A DNA stretch of 6,215 nt from Lentisphaeria bacterium UBA1829 (GTDB lineage: Bacteria; Verrucomicrobiota; Lentisphaeria; Victivallales; UBA1829): NCBI GenBank assembly GCA_002338895.1, contig DDJH01000178.1:8634-14848 (forward strand). The letters run 5' to 3'. This document shows positions 1 to 6,184 of this stretch, piece after piece. Positions within the stretch are counted from its first letter, which is position 1; the number at the start of each line of letters is the position of its first letter. The translations under genes were made by a program, and so were the position numbers. The notes beneath the pieces were generated by a model, which did no database searches, was not told the DNA's origin, and saw only the letters and a program-made list of their open reading frames with translations.

Positions 1-1
1 T

Positions 2-883
2 TTCCGTTCGGCGGCGCGCTTTCTGCTCGTCAGCGACGACTGGGCGTATATGGCCAGCCACTGCCGCGAATCCGGTCTCTCCGCCACGATCGACATGCTG
101 AACAGCGAATACGCCGCCATGATGAAACTCGCCCGGATCGGGGAGATCCTGGAAGATGACGCTCTGCGCGATCAGGCGCTCTACCGCGGCGCCCGGCGCC
201 TGGTCCCGACGATCGCCCGCATGCTGTTCCGGGAGTATGCCGCAAAGAACGGACTGCTCCTCTATCCCGCCAATGTCACAATCGGTGTCGGATTTACGGA
301 GCTCGGATTCAATTTCCGGAACCGCGGCATGAAGCCGATGGAGGTGGATCTCTATGATATGAGTCAGGGAATCCCGCAGGATCTGGTGCCGCTGTATCGG
401 AAGTACTGTCCGGAGGCGGAGCGGAACTATTTCGAAAAACTGGTGCTGCCCGCGCTGTTCGAGAAGGATGGAAGCTATTTCAGCAATCCGGCTATGCTGG
501 ATATTCTCTCCCAGGCGTCGCCGATTTCGGAACCGATGCTTCGGAAGGCTCTGGAAAAGTGCATGGAAAAAACGGGGAAAACCTATTCGTACACATCGGA
601 CTGGCCGGGGATCACGGTGGCGTCCTCATTCGGAAACGTGCTTTACCGTCTGTACGGAAAGGTGCGGATCCGGACCGCGAAGGATCTGGAGATCCGGGAT
701 TTCGTGTATGATCCGGCAAAGAAGGTGGTCCGTCTTTCCTGCCGCGCGGGAGAGTCGCCGGAGCTGGTCCTGGAAAGCTCCCTTGCTCCGGTCGACTCCG
801 CTCTTCTTCGCGATGCGGAGGGGCGGATCCGGATTCCGCTGCGTCCGGGGGAAGAGAAAAATCTGATTCTCTCCTTCCGCTGA
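2..883 (+). CDS. C-terminal part of unrecognised protein (helical region plus beta-rich C-terminal domain), 5' truncated
   Basis: The frame is open to the left edge of the window, so the true start lies upstream; the ATG at 50 is internal. 293 residues are visible, ending at TGA 881-883. The first ~80 visible residues (around SDDWAYMASHCRESG and the following MLNSEYAAMMKLARIGEIL) look like successive amphipathic helices, as in alpha/alpha-barrel proteins. The middle (YPANVTIGVGFTELGFNF) is aromatic and glycine-rich. The last ~70 residues alternate hydrophobic and charged residues and look like a beta-sandwich (RIRTAKDLEIRDFVYDPAKK onward). This order recalls large glycoside hydrolase or polysaccharide-lyase-like proteins, but I see no catalytic motif I can name, so function is left open. 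No membrane segment is visible in this part. A strong intrinsic terminator follows 24 bases after the stop, so this gene ends its own transcription unit. Confidence 0.85.
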   Translation, partial: FRSAARFLLVSDDWAYMASHCRESGLSATIDMLNSEYAAMMKLARIGEILEDDALRDQALYRGARRLVPTIARMLFREYAAKNGLLLYPANVTIGVGFTELGFNFRNRGMKPMEVDLYDMSQGIPQDLVPLYRKYCPEAERNYFEKLVLPALFEKDGSYFSNPAMLDILSQASPISEPMLRKALEKCMEKTGKTYSYTSDWPGITVASSFGNVLYRLYGKVRIRTAKDLEIRDFVYDPAKKVVRLSCRAGESPELVLESSLAPVDSALLRDAEGRIRIPLRPGEEKNLILSFR

Positions 884-907
884 CGATCCGACGCAGGAAG
901 AGCATTC

Positions 908-950
908 GGTCCGCCGGAAGTTTCCAGCTTCCCGCGGACCCTTCTCTTTT
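908..950 (+). terminator. Intrinsic terminator after the first gene
   Basis: A GC-rich hairpin: GGTCCGC (908-914) pairs perfectly with GCGGACC (934-940). After one C/C mismatch, GGAAG (916-920) pairs with CTTCC (928-932) around a 7-base loop. It is followed at once by the T-rich run CTTCTCTTTT (941-950). The T-run is on the + strand side only, so it terminates the gene ending at 883. This separates that gene from the lptD-proS unit. Confidence 0.85.
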
Positions 951-960
951 CACGAAGCGC

Positions 961-1022
961 GAATATTTATTTTGAATAAAAGACTTTTGAGAACTTGCGC
1001 GAACGAAAAATGATGATATAGT
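961..1022 (+). promoter_or_regulatory. Candidate sigma70-type promoter for lptD-proS
   Basis: A -10-like TATAGT lies at 1017-1022, preceded by TGA at 1014-1016, which makes an extended -10. A weak -35-like TTGCGC lies at 995-1000, 16 bases upstream. The 30 bases before it (961-990) are very AT-rich, like an UP element, and include a small TTTATT/AATAAA inverted repeat (966-980). A better -35 match, TTGAGA at 987-992, is 24 bases from this -10, too far to pair with it; with an AATGAT box at 1009-1014 it would make an alternative promoter. A start near 1029 would leave a leader of about 45 bases. Seen by eye only. Confidence 0.5.
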
Positions 1023-1041
1023 ATGAATCAGGTATTTTTGT

Positions 1042-1049
1042 AAAAGGAA
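1042..1049 (+). promoter_or_regulatory. Shine-Dalgarno upstream of the lptD start region
   Basis: AAAAGGAA is the only purine-rich ribosome-binding sequence before lptD. Its AGGA core ends 11 bases before an ATG at 1060 but 25 bases before the lptD ATG at 1074. It therefore suits the ATG at 1060 (or a non-standard ATT at 1056 in the lptD frame) better than the annotated start. Confidence 0.55.
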
Positions 1050-1059
1050 CGATTTATTG

Positions 1060-1077
1060 ATGGAACCGCTCGAATGA
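1060..1077 (+). other. Possible five-codon minicistron (MEPLE) overlapping the lptD start
   Basis: ATG at 1060, four further codons, then TGA at 1075-1077. The stop overlaps the lptD ATG at 1074-1076 as ATGA, the classic arrangement for translational coupling by a terminating ribosome. It has the better-placed Shine-Dalgarno. Such a short reading frame can arise by chance, so whether it is translated is unproven. Confidence 0.25.
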
Positions 1078-3758
1078 AGATGTCTCTGGTCAGGCGCCTG
1101 GCGAAGTTGGCCGCGATCGCGCTGCTGTCTCTTTTCCCCCTGTCCGGAGCATGGGGTGGATTGATTGATACCGCCCGTGCAAACCGTGCGTCCGTCAGCC
1201 CTTCCAAGATGTTTCAGGGGACCTCTTCCTTCACCGCCGCCAAAGAGGTGGATGCCAGCGCGGATCTGTATGAATATGTGGGGGACAACCTGATCGCCCG
1301 CGGACACGTCGTCATCAAATACGGCGAGATGACCATCACGGCGGACAAGGCGATCATCAATCTCGAATCCCGCGACCTGGAGGCGACCGGACATGTGACC
1401 TTCACACGCAGACAGAAAATCTCCCGGCTCGTGGATTATCAGGAGTATCAGGAGCTTCTCGACGATTACTCGCTGTCCGTGAAAATCCTCGAATATGTGA
1501 AAACGCCGATCGGCCTGCGGCGGATCAAGGTGGAAATCGAGAACATCGCCGCGTATATGAAGGCCGACCGCATCTCCGGAAATCTTACTTCCGGTCTCTT
1601 TCAGTTCCGCAATTTCGCGCTGAAGAACGGTCCGCTGTTCTTCGCGGCAGCCGAGGCGGAACGCGCGGTCAATGGAAAAATCACCGTGCACGATGCGAAG
1701 ATCACAACGTGCGATTATATTATGGATGATCACGCGCATTATGCGCTCGGGGCGTCCAAGGCGGTTCTCTATCCGCGCGAGTTCGAAAGCGGATTGCGGA
1801 ACTACAATCCCGATCACAACGATCATGCGGTGCTGGCGTACAACACGATGTTCCGGCTCTGGGATGTCCCGGTGTTCTGGCTGCCCGCACTCTACAAGCC
1901 GTTCGATTCGGACAGTTTCGGAATCGATTTCGATTTCGGATCCACGTCCGACTGGGGATACTTCATCCGGGCGTCGAAGGGATTCAGTCTGATCAATACG
2001 CCGAAAATGCAGCTGAACGCGGCGGCGATCGTCAACTACTATTCCGACCGCGGAATCGCCTACGGCGGGAAAGTGAATTTCCTGACGGATAATTCCAGAA
2101 CCGAGGTCTTCGGCGTGATGATGCGCGACCGGAAACCGTATGAAAGTTTCTCGCTGGACGACTGGACCCAGCGCCACTGGTACAAAGAGCATGCCCGGCT
2201 GAAAATTCCGGAAACACGATACGATTTCAAGGCAAGCAATCTGACGCATATCACGCCGTCGCTCGACTTCCGCGGTCAGATCGAAGTGCTGAGCGACTAC
2301 AACTTCCTCGAAGATTATTATGACACCCGCTATCGGGAAAATATTCAGCCGCCGACCTATGCGGCTCTGGAATATCAGATGGAGCGGGCGTCGGCCGCGC
2401 TGCTGACGACAATCCGGGTGAATGATTTCGACACCGTCGTGCAGCGTCTCCCGGAGGCCAGATGGGATATGCCCCGCCAGGAGCTGTTCGGCGGACTCTA
2501 TTACCAGAGCGAGACCTCGGGCGGATATTATGAGATGAAATGGCGCCATCTGGATAATCCCGGACGGTATGGAAGAGTTAAAAATTATGCAAGCGCCCGG
2601 TTCGATACCGTGCATTTCCTGTACTATCCGATCAATCTGGATTTCCTGAACATCATTCCGCGAATGGGCGGACGGTTTACGGCGTATTCGAACAGTTCGA
2701 AGAACAAGATTTCCGATGAGGATCTTTCCGATATGTTCGGCGCCAGCGCACTGGAGGTGTCGTACTTCTCCAATGCGGTGAAATTCAAGAACTTCCAGAG
2801 TTCCGGGAAAGCGCGGTTCCGGTTCGTCGGAGAACTGGGCGTCGAGGCGAACACCAAGATCTACCGGACATGGCAGGATGTGCGAAGCTCCATGCTGCAG
2901 CTGGATGGACTGCGCCATGTGATGATGCCGTATGTGAACTACACCTATATCCCGGAACCGACCGAGGATCCGGATTACCTGCTCTATTTTGATGATATCG
3001 ACCGGATCGACGAACAGAACTTTGTGCGAATCGGTTTGCAGAACACGTTGCAGACCCGGCGCGGAAATTACGGATCGGAGCGGGTGGTGGAGTGGGCATC
3101 GCTGGATACATACTGGGATTTTCATGGAAACCGGCAGGGCATGTTCGGGCATGTCGGCGATCTCGGAATCCGGCTTTCGCTGACGCCGTTCGACAATCTG
3201 ACCATCTCCTCCGAGCTGCTGTGGGACGTCGGGCAGAACAACGAACACGATGAACAGGTGCGGCGCGCATTCGGCCGGAAGGCCGGACGGGTCGGACTGA
3301 TGAAGCTGAAGTATCTGAATATGTGGAACACCCGGTTCAGCTACCGGATCTCCAAGGACTGGCGCATTTACGGATCCTATATTTATTCGGACGCCTACCG
3401 GCAGAGAGGAACCTTCTCCATGGGCTCCATGATGGAGCAGATCAATGCGACATCCTCCACGCTTTCCGCCGCATACCCGACGGCGCAGGATTTCACGCTC
3501 GGACTGGATTTCCCGACCTATATTGATCCCCGGTTGAAAGGCGGCGTCAAATTCACATACGACGTGGAGGCCGCGCTGATGAAGAACATGGCGTTCTACC
3601 TGAAGCGCAATTTCCACTGCGTGGATGTGATCCTGGAGGCCGGCCGGTCACAGGAACGGGATGCCAATCAGGACAAGGATGAATCGTATTATGTGATGTT
3701 CTTTGTTTCTCTTTCGACGATGCCGCAGGTCGGATTCGGTCAGAAACAGGGATTGTAA
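1074..3758 (+). CDS. lptD: LPS-assembly protein LptD (outer-membrane LPS translocon barrel)
   Basis: LptD forms, with the lipoprotein LptE, the outer-membrane complex that inserts lipopolysaccharide into the outer leaflet after transfer along the Lpt bridge. The 894-residue product starts with a signal peptide (RR, then a hydrophobic LAAIALLSLF core, cleavage likely near residues 26-28; no lipobox cysteine). An OstA-type beta-jellyroll lies at about 65-115 (LIARGHVVIKYGEMTITADK), followed by an insert at about 113-165. More jellyroll strands lead to ITTCDY (Cys213) and the barrel-entry segment VPVFWLPALYKPF at about 265. The rest is a long aromatic-rich beta-barrel. Only two cysteines occur, Cys213 and Cys849. 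It is longer than E. coli LptD (784 residues) and ends in Leu rather than an aromatic residue. The start at 1074 is the first in-frame ATG; 1080 is an alternative. proS follows after 37 bases. Confidence 0.92.
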   Translation: MKMSLVRRLAKLAAIALLSLFPLSGAWGGLIDTARANRASVSPSKMFQGTSSFTAAKEVDASADLYEYVGDNLIARGHVVIKYGEMTITADKAIINLESRDLEATGHVTFTRRQKISRLVDYQEYQELLDDYSLSVKILEYVKTPIGLRRIKVEIENIAAYMKADRISGNLTSGLFQFRNFALKNGPLFFAAAEAERAVNGKITVHDAKITTCDYIMDDHAHYALGASKAVLYPREFESGLRNYNPDHNDHAVLAYNTMFRLWDVPVFWLPALYKPFDSDSFGIDFDFGSTSDWGYFIRASKGFSLINTPKMQLNAAAIVNYYSDRGIAYGGKVNFLTDNSRTEVFGVMMRDRKPYESFSLDDWTQRHWYKEHARLKIPETRYDFKASNLTHITPSLDFRGQIEVLSDYNFLEDYYDTRYRENIQPPTYAALEYQMERASAALLTTIRVNDFDTVVQRLPEARWDMPRQELFGGLYYQSETSGGYYEMKWRHLDNPGRYGRVKNYASARFDTVHFLYYPINLDFLNIIPRMGGRFTAYSNSSKNKISDEDLSDMFGASALEVSYFSNAVKFKNFQSSGKARFRFVGELGVEANTKIYRTWQDVRSSMLQLDGLRHVMMPYVNYTYIPEPTEDPDYLLYFDDIDRIDEQNFVRIGLQNTLQTRRGNYGSERVVEWASLDTYWDFHGNRQGMFGHVGDLGIRLSLTPFDNLTISSELLWDVGQNNEHDEQVRRAFGRKAGRVGLMKLKYLNMWNTRFSYRISKDWRIYGSYIYSDAYRQRGTFSMGSMMEQINATSSTLSAAYPTAQDFTLGLDFPTYIDPRLKGGVKFTYDVEAALMKNMAFYLKRNFHCVDVILEAGRSQERDANQDKDESYYVMFFVSLSTMPQVGFGQKQGL

Positions 3759-3778
3759 GAGCAAGAGAAGATCAAAAC

Positions 3779-3784
3779 GGAAGG
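3779..3784 (+). promoter_or_regulatory. Ribosome-binding site that fixes the proS start
   Basis: GGAAGG at 3779-3784 is followed by an 11-base T-rich spacer and ATG at 3796. This supports 3796 over the in-frame ATG at 3703, which lies inside lptD and would add 31 basic, unconserved residues. Confidence 0.65.
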
Positions 3785-3795
3785 TTTTTAGTATC

Positions 3796-5523
3796 ATGAA
3801 AATGTCTCGGATGCTGGGGCGCCGCATCAAGGAAGATCCCAAGGATGCGAAAACAGTCAGTCACAAATTTCTGATTCGGGGAGGGTACATCCGTCCGGTT
3901 TCGTCGGGGATTTACAGCCTGCTTCCGCCGGCGATGCGGGTGATCGAAAAGATCGAACAGATCGTCCGGGAGGAGATGAACGCCATCGACGGACAGGAAG
4001 TGCTGATGCCGGTCGTGCTGCCCGCCGATCTCTGGCAGGAGTCGGGACGGTTCAACACGGTCGGACAGGAACTGCTGCGCTTCAAGGACCGCAACGGAAA
4101 AGACATGCTGCTCGGAATGACCCATGAAGAGGCGATCGTTCACCTGGTCCGGACGGAGGTGACAAGTTATAAGCAGCTGCCGCTGATGGCGTATCAGATT
4201 CAGACCAAGTACCGGGACGAGGCCCGGCCGCGCGCCGGACTGATCCGGGTTCGTGAATTCACGATGAAGGATGCGTACAGTTTCCATACCTCGCAGGAGT
4301 CGCTGGAGGAGTATTATGAACGGGCGCATCAGGCGTATGTGAACATCTTCCGGAGAGTGGGACTGCGGCATGTGCTGTCGATCAAGGCGAATTCCGGAAT
4401 GATGGGCGGAAATGTGTCGCATGAGTTCATGTCCGTGGCGGAGTGCGGAGAGGATACGCTGTTCGTCTCGCCCGACGGGGTGAGCTACAAGGCAAACCGG
4501 GAGATCGCCGTCTCCGCGCTCCAGTTCCATCGCAGTGCGGAACTGCCGCTGGAAAAGGTGGCAACTCCGGAGTGCAAGACCATCGAAGAGGTCGCAAACT
4601 TCCTGCATGTGAAACCGGAAAATACCGGAAAGGCGGTCTTCTATTCCGATTCCGATGGAAGACTGATCTTTGTGATGATCCGCGGCGATTTCGAAGTCAA
4701 TGAGACAAAGCTGCAGAATCTGCTGAAAATCAAGGAGCTGTCGTTCGCGAACGATGAGCAGATCCGCAAGGCCGGCGCCGTGCCGGGATATGCGTCGCCG
4801 GTCGGGATTGACCCCGGCAAGACAGTGATCGTGGTGGACCGTTCCGTGGAGGGAACGTCCAATCTTGTCGTCGGCGCGAACGAGGCGGGATTCCACTACA
4901 TCAATTTCAATTACGGACGCGATCTGAGCGGAGCTCTCGTTGCCGATATTGCCACCGTCCGGGAAGGCGATCCCTGTCCGGTGACCGGACAGCCGCTCCG
5001 GATGGAACGCGGAATCGAAGTGGGAAATATCTTCCAGCTCGGCACAAAGTACTCCGCTCCGATGAAGTGCGAATATCTGGACAAGGATGGAAAATCCCAT
5101 CCGATGATCATGGGGTGCTACGGAATCGGGATCGGCAGAACCATGGCGGCTCTGGTCGAGGATTCGCATGATGATTACGGTCCGATCTGGCCGATGTCGG
5201 TGGCTCCGTATCAGGTCGAAATCTGCGCGATCACGCCCGACAAGGAGAACGTGATGGAAGTGGCGGAGACTCTCTACAAAGAACTGGAAAAACGCGGAGT
5301 CGAAGTGCTGTTCGACGACCGCGGAGAAAAAGCCGGATCCATGTTCAGCGACGCCGATCTGCTGGGAATCCCGCTCCGCGCGGTGGTCTCCCCGAAGAGC
5401 ATCGCCGCAGGGGCCATGGAGTTCCGGTTCCGCGGATCCCGCGATTCCGAACTGGTCCCGCTCGACAAGGCCGCCGATTTCCTGGCGGAAAAGGTCCGCG
5501 AAGAACTCGCGAAATATCAGTAA
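3796..5523 (+). CDS. proS: Prolyl-tRNA synthetase, bacterial type with INS editing domain
   Basis: Cytosolic class II enzyme that charges tRNA-Pro with proline using ATP. From 3796 the product has 575 residues, close to E. coli ProRS (572), and its N-terminus (KEDPKDAKTVSHKFLIRGG) matches the family. Class II motif 1 lies around 50-75 (EKIEQIVREEMN ... LMPV). The proline-binding THE loop is at 109-111. Motif 2 spans about 138-155, with KYRDEARPR (Arg140) and RVREF. Motif 3 is GCYGIGIGR, with Arg448. The long segment between motifs 2 and 3 is the INS domain, which hydrolyses Ala-tRNA-Pro; its key lysine is present at 279 (NTGKAVFY), the same number as in E. coli as I recall it. The anticodon-binding domain starts near 469 (VAPYQVEI). 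No frameshift or missing motif is seen. It probably shares a transcript with lptD. Confidence 0.97.
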   Translation: MKMSRMLGRRIKEDPKDAKTVSHKFLIRGGYIRPVSSGIYSLLPPAMRVIEKIEQIVREEMNAIDGQEVLMPVVLPADLWQESGRFNTVGQELLRFKDRNGKDMLLGMTHEEAIVHLVRTEVTSYKQLPLMAYQIQTKYRDEARPRAGLIRVREFTMKDAYSFHTSQESLEEYYERAHQAYVNIFRRVGLRHVLSIKANSGMMGGNVSHEFMSVAECGEDTLFVSPDGVSYKANREIAVSALQFHRSAELPLEKVATPECKTIEEVANFLHVKPENTGKAVFYSDSDGRLIFVMIRGDFEVNETKLQNLLKIKELSFANDEQIRKAGAVPGYASPVGIDPGKTVIVVDRSVEGTSNLVVGANEAGFHYINFNYGRDLSGALVADIATVREGDPCPVTGQPLRMERGIEVGNIFQLGTKYSAPMKCEYLDKDGKSHPMIMGCYGIGIGRTMAALVEDSHDDYGPIWPMSVAPYQVEICAITPDKENVMEVAETLYKELEKRGVEVLFDDRGEKAGSMFSDADLLGIPLRAVVSPKSIAAGAMEFRFRGSRDSELVPLDKAADFLAEKVREELAKYQ

Positions 5524-5550
5524 GAGTATTTGACCGGAATCGGATTTTGT

Positions 5551-5588
5551 CCCCTCTCCGCTGCTCGTTCCGACGCGGAGAAAAGGGG
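5551..5588 (+). other. Strong hairpin between proS and yfcE, no U-tract
   Basis: CCCCT (5551-5555) and CTCCGC (5556-5561) pair with GCGGAG (5575-5580) and AGGGG (5584-5588). This makes an 11-base-pair stem with a three-A bulge and a 13-base loop. No T-run follows on either strand, so it is not a textbook intrinsic terminator. It begins 28 bases after the proS stop and could be a U-tract-less terminator, a 3'-end RNA stabiliser or a leader structure for the next gene. Confidence 0.5.
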
Positions 5589-5607
5589 GGCAGGGATCGC
5601 CGGATCC

Positions 5608-5620
5608 GAGGGGGAAAGGA
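5608..5620 (+). promoter_or_regulatory. Purine-rich ribosome-binding region for yfcE
   Basis: The purine run contains GAGGGGG (5608-5614) and AAAGGA (5615-5620). AAAGGA ends 12 bases before the yfcE ATG at 5633. GAGGGG is about 8 bases before an ATG at 5622, which opens a four-codon frame (MFLV) whose TGA at 5634-5636 overlaps the yfcE start as ATGA. Confidence 0.5.
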
Positions 5621-5632
5621 AATGTTTTTGGT

Positions 5633-6184
5633 ATGAAAATTCTGTTTTTTTCCGATGTTCACGGGTCGCCGGAGAGTCTGCGGACGCTCTGGACGCAGAA
5701 GGAGAGGCTCTGTCCGGATCAGCTGGTGCTGCTTGGAGACGCCCTGTATCACGGTCCGCGCAATCCGCTGCGGCCCGATTATGCGCCTCCCGCAGTCGTC
5801 CCGCTGCTGAATGCGGAAAAAGAGCGGATCATCGCCGTGCGCGGCAACTGCGACAGCGAAGTGGATCAGATGCTGCTGCATTTCCCGATGACTGCGCCAT
5901 GGCAACAGGTGTTAATGGAAAAACAACGACTGTTTCTGACGCATGGTCATCTGTTTGGCCCGGATAATCTGCCTGCTTTAAACCAGAATGATGTTTTGGT
6001 GTATGGACACACCCATCTGCCGGTAGCGGAACAGCGGGGAGAAATTTTCCACTTTAACCCCGGTTCGGTGAGCATTCCGAAAGGCGGTTTTCCGGCAAGC
6101 TACGGCATGTTGGAAGATGGCGTTTTAAGTGTAATCGCACTCAATGATCAAAGTATCATTGCGCAGGTTGCGATTAATCCGTAA
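5633..6184 (+). CDS. yfcE: YfcE-type metallophosphoesterase; apparent chimera of two source sequences
   Basis: Calcineurin-like phosphodiesterase of the YfcE/MJ0936 family; E. coli YfcE is a manganese-dependent phosphodiesterase acting on model substrates, physiological role unclear. The 183-residue product has all metal ligands: Asp8 and His10 (SDVHG), Asp36 (LGDALYHGPRN), Asn72 (RGNCD), His104 (THGH), His126 and His128 (YGHTH). The length matches E. coli YfcE (184 by memory). The two halves differ. Residues 1-65 are clearly diverged from E. coli and GC-rich like the neighbouring genes. From about residue 68 onward the protein is almost identical to enterobacterial YfcE as I remember it, ending IIAQVAINP. 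The DNA there is lower in GC and carries TTA codons (5912, 5978, 6125). The reading frame is intact across the switch, so the gene could be functional if real, but the join is probably artificial. Confidence 0.9.
   Translation: MKILFFSDVHGSPESLRTLWTQKERLCPDQLVLLGDALYHGPRNPLRPDYAPPAVVPLLNAEKERIIAVRGNCDSEVDQMLLHFPMTAPWQQVLMEKQRLFLTHGHLFGPDNLPALNQNDVLVYGHTHLPVAEQRGEIFHFNPGSVSIPKGGFPASYGMLEDGVLSVIALNDQSIIAQVAINP
5836..5911. other. Probable junction zone between two source genomes inside yfcE
   Basis: The zone encodes the conserved stretch AVRGNCDSEVDQMLLHF, which diverged YfcE homologues share almost unchanged at protein and partly at DNA level. Left of it the DNA resembles the rest of the window; right of it the sequence is enterobacterial-like. 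Because the motif is shared, the exact breakpoint cannot be placed by eye. The first TTA codon, at 5912, is a conservative right-hand limit. Confidence 0.7.

Noticed and set aside
612..3617. A very long open frame on the - strand (about 1000 codons) opposite lptD
   Set aside because: The + strand product is a clear LptD with signal peptide and family motifs. The antisense frame is low-complexity, rich in His, Arg and Gly, and explained by codon bias that avoids reverse-complement stops (TTA, CTA, TCA) in that register.
3703..3795. Upstream in-frame ATG that would extend ProRS by 31 residues
   Set aside because: It overlaps the end of lptD by 56 bases, encodes a basic stretch absent from the family, and a Shine-Dalgarno sits before 3796, where the conserved N-terminus begins.
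3772..5169. A long open frame on the - strand opposite proS
   Set aside because: It lies wholly over conserved proS motifs and its translation is His/Arg/Leu-rich with no recognisable domain; a codon-bias shadow.
5600..5607. CGGATCCG-type palindrome near 5601-5608
   Set aside because: An eight-base palindrome with no partner copy or context pointing to an operator; expected by chance in GC-rich DNA.
5530..5967. Overlapping + strand frame of 145 codons across the start of yfcE
   Set aside because: It covers the same bases as yfcE in another frame, has a low-complexity Ala/Arg/Ser-rich translation, and crosses the composition switch without resembling any protein.
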